Source: Aquipuribacter hungaricus (lineage in GTDB: Bacteria; Actinomycetota; Actinomycetes; Actinomycetales; JBBAYJ01). From it: 49,666 nucleotides of DNA. The position numbers and the translations under genes are program-made. This document shows positions 42,801-49,666 of the stretch, piece after piece. The number at the start of each line of letters is the position of its first letter. The stretch's first letter is position 1. The stretch spans positions 1 through 49,666 of the forward strand of contig NZ_JBBEOI010000006.1 of assembly GCF_037860755.1 (NCBI RefSeq), in the 5' to 3' direction. The notes under the pieces were generated by a model. That model ran no database searches, was not told the DNA's origin, and worked only from the letters and a program-made list of their open reading frames with translations.

Positions 42801-42974
42801 GTGAAGCGTTTCCGTTGTGGTGATGTGATTCCCGGATGCACGGCGCAGTTCGCCGGCACCGAAGAGGATATCCTCGCGCAGGTTGGGGCGCACGCCCGGC
42901 GCGACCATGGGGTGGCCGACGTGGGGCCGGAGCTGGTCGTCAGCGTCCGGGCGGCGCTGCAGGACGTTCACTAG
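42801..42974 (+). CDS. DUF1059 family small protein
   Basis: 57 residues. It opens KRFRCGDVIPGCTAQFAGTE and continues DILAQVGAHARRDHGVADVG, PELVVSVRAALQDVH. The FRCGDVxPGC start and the AHARxDHG helix are the hallmarks of DUF1059, small cytoplasmic proteins of unknown function. The two Cys and two His could bind metal, which is inference. GTG at 42801 has GGGAG about 6 bp upstream. The stop is followed two bases later by the ATG of the EAL gene, so the two form one operon under the FliA-like promoter. Confidence 0.88.
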   Translation: MKRFRCGDVIPGCTAQFAGTEEDILAQVGAHARRDHGVADVGPELVVSVRAALQDVH

Positions 42975-42976
42975 GG

Positions 42977-44101
42977 ATGTCCACTGAGCGGCGCGCGTCG
43001 GCGGCGCACGGTGCCCCCGGGCTGGGGGTGCCTGCACAGGCCGGCCGGCCGGTGCCGGTGCCGGTGCCGGCACCGGCACCGGCGGAGGCGGTTCGCGGGG
43101 TACGTGAGGACCCGGCCGCGTTGAGTCTGGTGGCGCAGCCGATCGTGGACCTCGCCACGGGTGAGGTGGCCGGGTATGAGGCGTTGGCCCGGCTGCCCGC
43201 GGCGTGGGGTGTCGCGCCGGACGTCTTCTTCGCCGAGGCCCACCGGGTGGGGTGTTCCGCGCAGGTGCAGGCGTTGGTGTGCGCGGCGGTGGTGGACCTG
43301 CTGCCGTCTCTGCCGGTGGACACGTTCCTCACCTGCAACGTGGACCCCAGCGACCTGGCCACCGAGGAGGCCATCGCCCCGCTGCTGGAGCAGCACTCGT
43401 TGTCGCGGCTGGTGGTGGAGGTCACCGAGCACGCTTGGCCTGAGGACCCGGCCCCGGTCGACGCGGCCTTGCGGCGGCTGCGTGCCAAGGGGGCGTTGGT
43501 CGCGGCCGACGACGTCGGGGCGGGCTATGCCGGGCTGAACCAGCTGATGCGGTTGCGGCCGGACCTGGTCAAGGTCGACCGCGCCTTGGTGGAGAACCTG
43601 GGCACCGACCCGGCCGCGGAGCTGCTGGTCAAGGTGCTCGGTGAGCTGTGCAGCCACCTGGATGCATGGGTAGTCGTGGAGGGCGTGGAGACCCAGACCC
43701 AGCTGGCGGCACTGGCCCGCCTCGGGGTCCCGCTCGGGCAGGGCTGGCTGCTCGGGCGACCTGCGCCGCCCTGGGCGCCCTCGGCGGCCGTCGACCTGGT
43801 CCGTCGCCGGGCGGCGATGGCGGTCGTGGAGGAGACCATCACCCCGCTGCTGGACACGAGCACCGTGCCGCACGTGCGTGACGCCGTCGGCCGGTGGTGG
43901 CTGCTGGCCGCCGAGGGCGCGCAGCCCGCGATGACCATGGCCCCGTCGACGTCGGTCGTCGAGGCTGCGGCCCGCGCGGTGGCCCGCCCGCCGGATCAGC
44001 GCTGGACCCCCGTGCTGGTGACCTCCCGTACCGGTGACGTCATCGGCCACGTCAACGTCGAGGCCCTTGTGCTGGCCCTGACCCGCACCGCCCGCCCCTG
44101 A
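42977..44101 (+). CDS. EAL-domain c-di-GMP phosphodiesterase
   Basis: 374 residues. After a ~45-residue linker containing a Pro-Val/Pro-Ala repeat comes a full EAL domain: AQPIVDLATGEVAGYEALARL (EAL), DTFLTCNVDPSDL (Asn), LVVEVTEHAW (Glu), VAADDVGAGYAGLNQLMRL (Asp pair), DLVKVDRALV (Lys), WVVVEGVETQTQL (Glu) and GQGWLLGRP (Gln). All expected catalytic residues are seen, so it should degrade c-di-GMP. The C-terminal ~100 residues look like an extra ligand-binding or CBS-like region (LVTSRTGDVIGHVNVEALV). Starts 2 bp after the DUF1059 stop; no membrane helices. Confidence 0.93.
   Translation: MSTERRASAAHGAPGLGVPAQAGRPVPVPVPAPAPAEAVRGVREDPAALSLVAQPIVDLATGEVAGYEALARLPAAWGVAPDVFFAEAHRVGCSAQVQALVCAAVVDLLPSLPVDTFLTCNVDPSDLATEEAIAPLLEQHSLSRLVVEVTEHAWPEDPAPVDAALRRLRAKGALVAADDVGAGYAGLNQLMRLRPDLVKVDRALVENLGTDPAAELLVKVLGELCSHLDAWVVVEGVETQTQLAALARLGVPLGQGWLLGRPAPPWAPSAAVDLVRRRAAMAVVEETITPLLDTSTVPHVRDAVGRWWLLAAEGAQPAMTMAPSTSVVEAAARAVARPPDQRWTPVLVTSRTGDVIGHVNVEALVLALTRTARP
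43054..43083. repeat. 30-bp perfect palindrome inside the EAL gene
   Basis: Repeats of GCCGGT on the left and CACCGGC on the right form 15-bp arms that are exact reverse complements with no spacer (centre between 43068 and 43069). It codes for the VPVPVPAPAPA linker. Confidence 0.9.
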
Positions 44102-44299
44102 CCAGGCCGCTTCCGTCAGGGCGGCCTCCGCTGACATGCGGTCCCTGCGTCGGGCACGCGGGCTGTCGGTCGATGCTGCGGTGCCGCTCAAGGGTGTCCT
44201 GGCCCGTGACGACATCGGGTGCGGCCCACTGCCTGCTAGAGGGCATCAGCCAAACCCCGCGCCCGGGGTCGAAGTCACCCGAAGGACGAGGAAACCACG

Positions 44300-44569
44300 A
44301 TGAGCAGCGAACACGCCGGCTCCAGCACCCGTGACGGGATCGCTCTGCTGATGGCCGCGATGCGTGACGACCCCGTGGCAGTCGCGCTGCTGCTGGAGGA
44401 CTGGAGTGCGAGGCAGACCCGGGACGTCGCGGTGTTCTGCGCCTACCTCGCTGCCGGGCACCTCAAGGCGGCAGAGACCCAGCACTCCCAACCGGGACTG
44501 TACGACGCGGCCCTGCACGACGTCGCCCTGCAACTCGCCGCCACCGGCCGCACCACCCTGACCGAGTAA
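44300..44569 (+). CDS. Hypothetical small protein in the chemotaxis/c-di-GMP block
   Basis: 89 residues, mostly helical: GSSTRDGIALLMAAMRDDPV, AVALLLEDWSARQTRDVAVF, CAYLAAGHLKAAETQHSQPG, YDAALHDVALQLAATGRTTL. No known family. The ATG at 44300 has GAGG 8 bp upstream, and codon use is strong. No signal peptide or membrane helix. It lies between the EAL gene and the chemoreceptor, all on the plus strand, with a 200-bp gap on each side. Confidence 0.7.
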   Translation: MSSEHAGSSTRDGIALLMAAMRDDPVAVALLLEDWSARQTRDVAVFCAYLAAGHLKAAETQHSQPGLYDAALHDVALQLAATGRTTLTE

Positions 44570-44585
44570 TCCTCCCGCAGCCCCC

Positions 44586-44612
44586 TCAACTTTGCGGCGG
44601 CTGCGCCGATCA
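44586..44612 (+). promoter_or_regulatory. FliA-like promoter of the chemoreceptor gene
   Basis: TCAA at 44586-44589, exactly 15 nt, then GCCGATCA at 44605-44612. This fits the sigma-28 pattern, in which actinobacterial motility promoters often have TCA at -35. It would give a ~145-nt leader before the ATG at 44762. Confidence 0.65.
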
Positions 44613-44761
44613 AGACGTGGCTGCTCCGGCTCCCGTTACGGAGCGATACACCCTCGAACGGTCACCCTCATCACCGTCACTGCCACACGTCGACCTGTCG
44701 GTCGATCGTCCTTTTCGTCCCAACCTCACCGCGCCCCCGCGCCCCCTGTTCAGGAGTCCTT

Positions 44762-46393
44762 ATGAGCATCACCGCCGCCGACCGTCACGAGGGTCTTGCT
44801 GTCGAGCGGTCCCGCCGTCGCGGATCCCGCCTGCTGAGCTGGTCGTTGCCGGTGAAGATCGGCGCGCAGGTCGCGGTGACCGGGCTGGCGTTCGGGGTGA
44901 TCCTGGTCAGCAACACGGTCATCAACGCGCAGCGGACCGAGGCCAACGCCGCCCAGCGGCAGGCCACCTCGGTGGTGGAGCACGTCCTGGGGCTGGAGGT
45001 CGCCAGCCAAGAGGTCAGCCAGGCCGTTCTGCTAAGCGTGGTCGACCCGGCTGCTTCCGCGTCGCGGTACGAAGAGGCACTGGCCCACCACACCGAGGCT
45101 GTTGAGGCGACGATGTCCGACGGTGAGGCCGCGCAGAACGAGCAGCTGGACACTCAGCTCGCGGGTCTGGCTGAGCAGGACGAGGCCTTCTTGGTCGAGG
45201 CCGACCGGTTCGTCGCCCTCGCCGGCAGCGAGCCCGCTGCCGCCGCCGCCGAGGTCGACACCATCAGCGTGTCACAGCAGGCCTACACCGACTACCTGGG
45301 TGAGCTGGAGTCCACCTTGAAGGAACGTGAGGCCGCCGCCACGCAGGCCGCCACCGCCGCCGGAGCGCTGGCCGCAACCGTGCTGTGGATCTCCTCAACC
45401 GTCGGGCTGCTGCTGGCCGGGGTGGCGGCGTTCGTGCTGTACCGCACCACCGGCCCGGCCCTGCTGAGCACCGTCCGCGCGCTGGAGACCCTCGCCGCCG
45501 GTGACCTACGGGTCAACGCCGAGCTCGGCCGCACCGACGAGGTCGGCCGGATCGGCACCGCCGTCGACGCCCTCGCGGTGAGCCTGCGCACCTCGCTGGG
45601 TCAGGTACAGGCCGGCGCCGGGCAGCTGTTCTCCTCCGCCGAGCAGCTCAACTCCGGTGCGAGCGAGGTCGCCGCCGCCGCGGACGAGTCCAGCCAGCAG
45701 GCCAACGTCGTGGCCGCGGCCGCGGAGCAGGTCACCCGCAACGTGCAGACCGTCGCCGCGGGTGTGGAGGAGATGGGCCAGTCCATCCGCGAGATCGCCC
45801 ACAACGCCCAAGAGGCCGCTCACGTGGCCGGAGACGCCGTCACCGTGGCCGGTGACGCGAACACCATCGTCACCCGCCTCAGCGAGTCCAGCCAGCTCAT
45901 CGGCGAGGTCGTCCGCGTCATCACCACCATCGCCGAGCAGACCAACCTGCTGGCCCTCAACGCCACCATCGAGGCCGCCCGCGCCGGAGAGGCCGGCAAG
46001 GGCTTCGCCGTGGTCGCCACCGAAGTCAAGGAACTCGCCTCCCAGACCAGCAAGGCCACCGACGACATCGGCAAGCGGGTCGCGGCGATCCAGGCCGACT
46101 CCGGTGACGTCGTCGGCGCCATCGACACCATCCAGACCACGATCGGGCGCATCCACGACATCCAGACCACCATCGCCTCCGCGGTGGAGGAACAGACCGC
46201 CGTCACCGCCGAGATGGGCCGCTCCCTGGCCGAAGCCGCCGCCGGCTCCGCCGAGATCGGCGCCGGCATCACCGCCGTCGCTGCCGCTGCCGAACAGTCC
46301 TCCGCCCAGGCCCAGACCAGCGCGGAGTACACCCGCGGCCTGACCAGCCTCAGCCAGGAACTGAACAGCACCGTGGCCCGGTTCACCCTGTGA
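44762..46393 (+). CDS. Methyl-accepting chemotaxis protein
   Basis: 543 residues. Membrane helix 1 ([21 protein letters not shown]) is followed by a ~150-residue helical sensor region, helix 2 ([24 protein letters not shown]), a HAMP domain ([17 protein letters not shown]) and a long coiled-coil signalling domain. The hairpin tip reads [20 protein letters not shown] followed by [18 protein letters not shown], the CheA/CheW contact site, so it is a true chemoreceptor. The sensor is a four-helix bundle type with no known ligand pocket. ATG at 44762 has AGGAG at 5 bp. Preceded by a FliA-like promoter. No CheA/CheW genes in the window. Confidence 0.97.
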   Translation: MSITAADRHEGLAVERSRRRGSRLLSWSLPVKIGAQVAVTGLAFGVILVSNTVINAQRTEANAAQRQATSVVEHVLGLEVASQEVSQAVLLSVVDPAASASRYEEALAHHTEAVEATMSDGEAAQNEQLDTQLAGLAEQDEAFLVEADRFVALAGSEPAAAAAEVDTISVSQQAYTDYLGELESTLKEREAAATQAATAAGALAATVLWISSTVGLLLAGVAAFVLYRTTGPALLSTVRALETLAAGDLRVNAELGRTDEVGRIGTAVDALAVSLRTSLGQVQAGAGQLFSSAEQLNSGASEVAAAADESSQQANVVAAAAEQVTRNVQTVAAGVEEMGQSIREIAHNAQEAAHVAGDAVTVAGDANTIVTRLSESSQLIGEVVRVITTIAEQTNLLALNATIEAARAGEAGKGFAVVATEVKELASQTSKATDDIGKRVAAIQADSGDVVGAIDTIQTTIGRIHDIQTTIASAVEEQTAVTAEMGRSLAEAAAGSAEIGAGITAVAAAAEQSSAQAQTSAEYTRGLTSLSQELNSTVARFTL

Positions 46394-46470
46394 CCCTTCG
46401 GCGGGCCCGGGTCGTCGACCTCGACGAGGTCCCCGGTCAGGCGCACATCGCAGCCACGACAGCCGACACC

Positions 46471-46532
46471 TAACCTAGGTGCACAACGGGGCCCGGGTGC
46501 CGGGCCGCGGCCGGGACGACTCCTTTAGGTTA
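46471..46532. terminator. Nested hairpins after the chemoreceptor gene
   Basis: GGCCCGG (46490-46496) and CCGGGCC (46500-46506) form a 7-bp stem with a 3-nt loop. It is enclosed by a wider inverted repeat, TAACCTA (46471-46477) and TAGGTTA (46526-46532). It lies 78 bp after the stop. No T-run, so a factor-assisted terminator or another structured element is possible. Confidence 0.45.
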
Positions 46533-46665
46533 ACCGGCAGTGCATCCCCGGCAGGCGGTCGTCATGCGGGTCAAGACCTCGATCTCTCCCGGGTGGGCGC
46601 CAGCGGGTCGCCATCGTGACCATGGTCCGACCGCCGCGGCGGGTACATGCTGAGGTTCAGTGGCC

Positions 46666-47283
46666 TCAGGATGTGGCGAGTTGGGCGACGTGACGCCGGA
46701 CGATGCCGTCGGCGCGGGCTGCCGGCATTCGTGCGGGTTCAGCGGCACGGGCGATGGCGAGACCGTCGAGGACGGCGAGCAGGTGTGCGGCCTCGAGATC
46801 GGCCTCACGGTCGGGGAACAGCTTCTCGATCCATCTGCGCAGGAACTGCTCGGTCTCTGACCATCCGGTGGCGAAGGCGTGGGCGACAGGACCCTGCTGG
46901 GTGGCCTTCGCGGCGTACCACAGCCAGACGACCGAGGGCGCGACGTCGTCGTCTGCGGCGTTGGCCAGGAGCAGGCAGAAGGCGAGGAAGGCAGCCGTCG
47001 CACCCTGCTGGTCCATGGCCTCGCGGGTGCGCTGCTCGGCCCGGGTCTTGAACTGCGTCGTCACGTGGTCGGCGGCCGCGACTAGCAGTGCGTCCTTGGT
47101 GCGGAAGTGGTGCTGGACCGCCCCGATCGACACCCCCGCCTCAGTGGCCACCCGCCGTACGGACAGGCCGTCGAGTCCGTCGCGGACCAGCACTCGCACG
47201 ACCGCGTCCATCACCAGCCGTTCACCACGCTCGCGGCGGGACGGCTTGTCCCCGGGACCCCGGCCCACTATCTTCACCGCCAT
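46666..47283 (-). CDS. TetR family transcriptional repressor
   Basis: 205 residues. N-terminal helix-turn-helix: RLVMDAVVRVLVRDGLDGLS, VRRVATEAGVSIGAVQHHFR, TKDALLVAAADHV. The rest is a helical ligand and dimer domain without known signature (FCLLLANAADDDVAPSVVWL and on). The ATG at 47283 lies inside an 18-bp perfect palindrome, so the protein probably represses its own gene. Diverges from the DUF998 gene 31 bp away, which should be its target. The frame continues to 47340 but that part is shadow. Confidence 0.92.
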   Translation of the reverse strand: MAVKIVGRGPGDKPSRRERGERLVMDAVVRVLVRDGLDGLSVRRVATEAGVSIGAVQHHFRTKDALLVAAADHVTTQFKTRAEQRTREAMDQQGATAAFLAFCLLLANAADDDVAPSVVWLWYAAKATQQGPVAHAFATGWSETEQFLRRWIEKLFPDREADLEAAHLLAVLDGLAIARAAEPARMPAARADGIVRRHVAQLATS

Positions 47284-47296
47284 ACGCTCGTATGGC
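47279..47296. promoter_or_regulatory. TetR operator candidate (18-bp palindrome)
   Basis: GCCATACG, CT, CGTATGGC: 8-bp arms that are exact reverse complements with a 2-bp centre. It covers the tetR start codon and ends 18 bp before the ATG of the divergent DUF998 gene. Size and placement are typical for TetR-family operators. Confidence 0.75.
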
Positions 47297-47314
47297 GAGC
47301 CTGGGAGGGTGGTC

Positions 47315-47998
47315 ATGGATCGACGGTACGCCGGGGCCATCGCCTGGGTGCTGAGCGCCGTGGTGCTGCCCGTGCAGCTGGTGGTGGCGCTGCGGTGGCC
47401 GGAGGGCTACTCGGTGACCGCCAACGCCATCAGCGATCTCGGTGTCACCGAGTGCGGGCAGTTCGACGAGGGCGGCGGCGAGCAGCGACGTCCGGTCTGC
47501 TCCCCGTGGCACGGGCTCTTCAACACCGCCCTGGTCGTCTCCGGGCTGCTGGTCGCACTCGGTGCCGCCCTGCTGCACCGCTGGTGGCCCGGGCGGTCCG
47601 GACACGCAGGCACCACCCTCCTGGTGATCGCCGGGGGGCTCGTCGCTGTCGTCGGCCTGGCGCCGTGGGACACCCACCCCGCCCTCCACGACATGGCCGC
47701 ACTCGGACAGGCCGCCGCCCAGTGGCTGGCCATGGGCCTGCTCGCCGCAGCGGCCGGCGCCGGCGCGTTCCGCCGCGTCACCATGGGTGCACTCGTGCTC
47801 TCGGTAGCCGGGTTCGCCGCGTTCGTGGCCGGGATCGAGGGTGCTGAGGTGCCCATCGTGGGGTTGGGCGGAGCCGAGCGGCTCTCCTTCGACACCCTCA
47901 CCCTCTGGACGGCCGGTGCCGGTGTCTTCGTGCTCGCCCGAAGACACGGCCACGTCCCAGACCCGGCACCACGACCGATCGGAGCGCGAGATGCCTGA
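47315..47998 (+). CDS. DUF998 family membrane protein
   Basis: 227 residues with six predicted helices: IAWVLSAVVLPVQLVVALRW, GLFNTALVVSGLLVALGAALL, TLLVIAGGLVAVVGLAPW, LAMGLLAAAAGAGAF, GALVLSVAGFAAFVAGI and LTLWTAGAGVFVLAR. ANAISDLGV and PWHGLFNTA are hallmarks of DUF998, an integral membrane family of unknown function. ATG at 47315 follows GGGAGG. Divergent from the TetR gene and probably under its control through the shared palindrome. Its end overlaps the next gene by 8 bp. Confidence 0.9.
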   Translation: MDRRYAGAIAWVLSAVVLPVQLVVALRWPEGYSVTANAISDLGVTECGQFDEGGGEQRRPVCSPWHGLFNTALVVSGLLVALGAALLHRWWPGRSGHAGTTLLVIAGGLVAVVGLAPWDTHPALHDMAALGQAAAQWLAMGLLAAAAGAGAFRRVTMGALVLSVAGFAAFVAGIEGAEVPIVGLGGAERLSFDTLTLWTAGAGVFVLARRHGHVPDPAPRPIGARDA

Positions 47999-48179
47999 AC
48001 AGTCCCGACCACGCCTGGCCATCGGTATTGGTGTCGGCCTCGTCGTACTCGGCGCGGTGCTGGCCCTGGCGTTCGCCGACGTGGAGACCCCTGTGATCGG
48101 GCTACGCCAAGCCGGCGTGGTCCTGATCGTCATCGGCGCCATCGACATCGTCGCGGTGCTCGCAGCCCGGAAGCGCTGA
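47991..48179 (+). CDS. Two-helix small membrane protein
   Basis: 62 residues: two hydrophobic helices, LAIGIGVGLVVLGAVLALAF and GVVLIVIGAIDIVAVLAAR, split by ADVETPVIGLRQ. The shape resembles DUF6458-type actinobacterial proteins; function unknown. ATG at 47991 has GGAG 6 bp upstream and overlaps the DUF998 stop by 8 bp, so it is the second gene of the TetR-linked operon. Confidence 0.8.
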   Translation: MPEQSRPRLAIGIGVGLVVLGAVLALAFADVETPVIGLRQAGVVLIVIGAIDIVAVLAARKR

Positions 48180-48278
48180 AGAAGCCCTCCCACTCACGGT
48201 CGACCCGGCCCCGCGCGATTCAGCCTGGCGCACCAGTCGACTCGACCCATTGACCTCCCTGCTTACGTCAGAACCTGA

Positions 48279-48503
48279 CGAGACGACACGGTCCTCGACC
48301 TGTCAGAGCATCACGGCGACGGCACACCGGGTTCGGTCGTCTGGGTCCCGGTGGACGACCTCCCGGTTCTCCATGCCGAGCTCGGGCAACGTCGGCACGC
48401 TGGCCTGCGACCCGGGATCGACCGCAGGGCACCGGGTGGCCCGACCATGGACGTCACCGACCCGTTCGGCAACGTGCTGCGCCTCTGCCAAGCCAACCGC
48501 TGA
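48279..48503 (+). pseudogene. 3' remnant of a glyoxalase/bleomycin-resistance-type gene
   Basis: The frame reads VLDLSEHHGDGTPGSVVWVP, VDDLPVLHAELGQRRHAG, then DVTDPFGNVLRLCQANR and stops at 48503. This is the C-terminal ~70 residues of a VOC (glyoxalase/bleomycin resistance) protein. An in-frame TGA at 48276-48278 blocks any extension, and no start codon gives the first ~45 residues. The 5' part has been lost. No matching piece was found upstream. Confidence 0.7.
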
Positions 48504-48645
48504 GACAACGAGCGGCCGCCGTGTGACGTGTTCCGGGCGACGATCGCCCTGCGGGACGCCGGCACGAGCTACGTGGAGGTCCGCAGCACCGCCCGGCTGG
48601 TCGCCGAAAGGCGGTCCCCACCTGCCGACCTGACAGCTGCGGTTG

Positions 48646-49170
48646 TCAGTCGGACACTCTCGGGGTGTCCAGGTCGGGCGCCGGGACTCGAGCCCCGCCA
48701 TGACCATCAAGAGGCGCCAGATCGAAGGGGCGACGGACCGTGCGCGAGGCGATCCGCCACACCCCGTCACGGCGCTGGTAGTGGTCTTCGTACACCCCTC
48801 CACCGACTACCCAGCGACCGTCAGGCAGTTGGACGGTGACCACCACGTCGCACCGCCCCACCGCCTGGTCCAGGTCATCCGTGTCCCGGTCCACGACGTG
48901 GTTGGTGGTGGCGTGCTGCATCCTCGAGAACGTGGCCCACTGCCCCCGCACCGCGGCGAGGATCGCCTCAAGGCCATGGAAGCGGTGCTCCTCGTCGTCT
49001 TCGAGGTCGTCACCGGCTGCGTCCCACAGCGCCCCGTCCGTCCACACGCCGGCGAAGCGCTCCAGGTCCTCCTGGTCTGCTCCGATGCAGTAGTCAGCTG
49101 CCAGTCGATGCAGGGCCAGCTGCGTCTCCACCTGCTCCAGTCGGGCTGCCAAGTCCTCGATCGTCACCAC
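48646..49170 (-). CDS. SnoaL-like (NTF2 fold) protein
   Basis: 174 residues. NTF2-like cone fold typical of the SnoaL_4 group: LAARLEQVETQLALHRLAAD, YCIGADQEDLERFAGVWTDG, LWDAAGDD, ATFSRMQHATTNHVVDRDTD, VVVTVQLPDGRWVVGGGVYE, YQRRDGVWRIASRTVRRPFD. Members include polyketide cyclases, dehydratases and dioxygenase small subunits; the catalytic His/Asp pattern cannot be fixed here. Tandem GTG codons at 49170 and 49167 are the only starts before the helix. Single gene. Confidence 0.85.
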   Translation of the reverse strand: MVTIEDLAARLEQVETQLALHRLAADYCIGADQEDLERFAGVWTDGALWDAAGDDLEDDEEHRFHGLEAILAAVRGQWATFSRMQHATTNHVVDRDTDDLDQAVGRCDVVVTVQLPDGRWVVGGGVYEDHYQRRDGVWRIASRTVRRPFDLAPLDGHGGARVPAPDLDTPRVSD

Positions 49171-49273
49171 GCGGCCACGCTAGGCGCCTGGTCTCGCGGC
49201 GGGCGTGCGCGAGACGCCCGAGTGGCGGGAGCAGTCCCACCAGCCGATCGGATATCGGTGCTGGTCTCGTCGC

Positions 49274-49603
49274 TCACCCGATAGTCGCGCTCTGATCGAG
49301 CAGGTCGATGGTCGTGATGCGTTGGTTGTCGGTCCCGTAGCCGGCGACGGTTGCCGGCTCACCCTCGCCGTCGAACGTTCCGAGGACCCACCCGTCCACG
49401 ACGACCAGGGGCACCACCTGGCCGCCGACCAGCCGCAGGTCGACGCGGACAGCGTCACCGGCTGACCCTACGAAGATCCCGGTGCTCACTCCTCGGGTGA
49501 CGGAGGAGACAGAGAACGCCTGATCGGTGATGTCACCTTGCGAGCAGGCAGCGCCCCTCTCCCCGGCGCTCGGGGAGTCACCGAGGCGTGTGAGCGCCGG
49601 CAC
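49274..49603 (-). CDS. Hypothetical protein, possibly truncated
   Basis: 109 residues in frame. The last ~75 look protein-like and beta-rich: RGVSTGIFVGSAGDAVRVDL, RLVGGQVVPLVVVDGWVLGT, DGEGEPATVAGYGTDNQRIT. This resembles the C-terminal beta domain of larger actinobacterial exported proteins. The first ~35 residues are not convincing and there is no signal peptide, so the 5' end may have been lost or replaced, perhaps by the element at the window edge. Function unknown. Confidence 0.5.
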   Translation of the reverse strand: MPALTRLGDSPSAGERGAACSQGDITDQAFSVSSVTRGVSTGIFVGSAGDAVRVDLRLVGGQVVPLVVVDGWVLGTFDGEGEPATVAGYGTDNQRITTIDLLDQSATIG

Positions 49604-49616
49604 CTGAGAGTGGGAG

Positions 49617-49666
49617 CGTGGTCTGGCCCCAGGGTGGCGGTCTGATTTGGCCCCACCTGCGGGGGC
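49617..49666. mobile_element. Possible insertion sequence end at the window edge
   Basis: GGTCTGGCCCC and GGTCTGATTTGGCCCC follow one another here, with AGGGTGGC between them. Spaced copies of a short repeat of this type occur at the ends of IS21-like elements in actinobacteria. The element itself would lie outside the window. Confidence 0.3.

Noticed and set aside
44130-44299. Short frame reading MRSLRRARGLSVDAA, reminiscent of a helix-turn-helix
   Set aside because: Only ~55 codons, no ribosome binding site, and similarity limited to a few common residues.

Overview
The window is chromosomal DNA of a very high-GC actinobacterium. GTG starts are common, third codon positions are almost all G or C, and neighbouring genes often overlap by 1-4 bp. 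A chemoreceptor, several c-di-GMP genes and sigma-28-like promoter boxes indicate a motile lineage of the Kineosporia/Kineococcus or Geodermatophilus kind. I cannot name the genus from sequence alone.

Layout. 1-1062: no convincing gene. 1-4.1 kb: two phospholipid-type genes on the minus strand, a cardiolipin synthase and a phosphatidylserine-decarboxylase-family enzyme whose size and layout also recall PsiD-type amino acid decarboxylases. 4.3-11.2 kb: a tightly packed minus-strand urease operon (ureA-ureB-ureC-ureF-ureG-ureD) ending in a coupled membrane metallophosphoesterase. A urea transporter diverges from it at 11.5 kb. No ureE is present, UreG has a His-rich N-terminus, and the urease flap cysteine is threonine. 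12.8-19.2 kb: small stress or housekeeping genes (cupin, nucleoside deaminase, VOC protein, PepSY lipoprotein, DksA/TraR zinc finger, DUF1622 membrane pair, GGDEF protein). 19.8-21.8 kb: a NarL-type two-component system. 22-29.4 kb: secreted propeller protein, alpha/beta hydrolase, a partly decayed kinase region, an MFS exporter and a divergent Lrp/AsnC regulator.

29.7-36.3 kb is a complete alpha-galactoside utilisation locus: a divergent ROK repressor, solute-binding lipoprotein, two permeases and a GH36 alpha-galactosidase. The four forward genes overlap at every junction. No ATPase gene is present, so a shared MsiK-type ATPase is expected elsewhere. 36.5-39.5 kb holds a LysE exporter, a serine recombinase followed by a frameshifted gene, and a STAS protein.

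39.7-46.4 kb is the most coherent accessory block: a membrane GGDEF protein, a degenerate EAL-HDOD protein, a small DUF1059 protein followed by an EAL phosphodiesterase, a small unknown protein, and a methyl-accepting chemotaxis protein. Sigma-28/FliA-like boxes lie before four of its transcription units. This suggests a signalling island tied to the flagellar regulon.

46.6-49.7 kb: a TetR repressor with a perfect palindrome over its start codon, a divergent DUF998/small membrane protein pair, the 3' remnant of a glyoxalase-like gene, a SnoaL-like protein, an unknown protein, and at the right edge short repeats that could be the end of an insertion sequence. I saw no rRNA, tRNA, CRISPR array or prophage.
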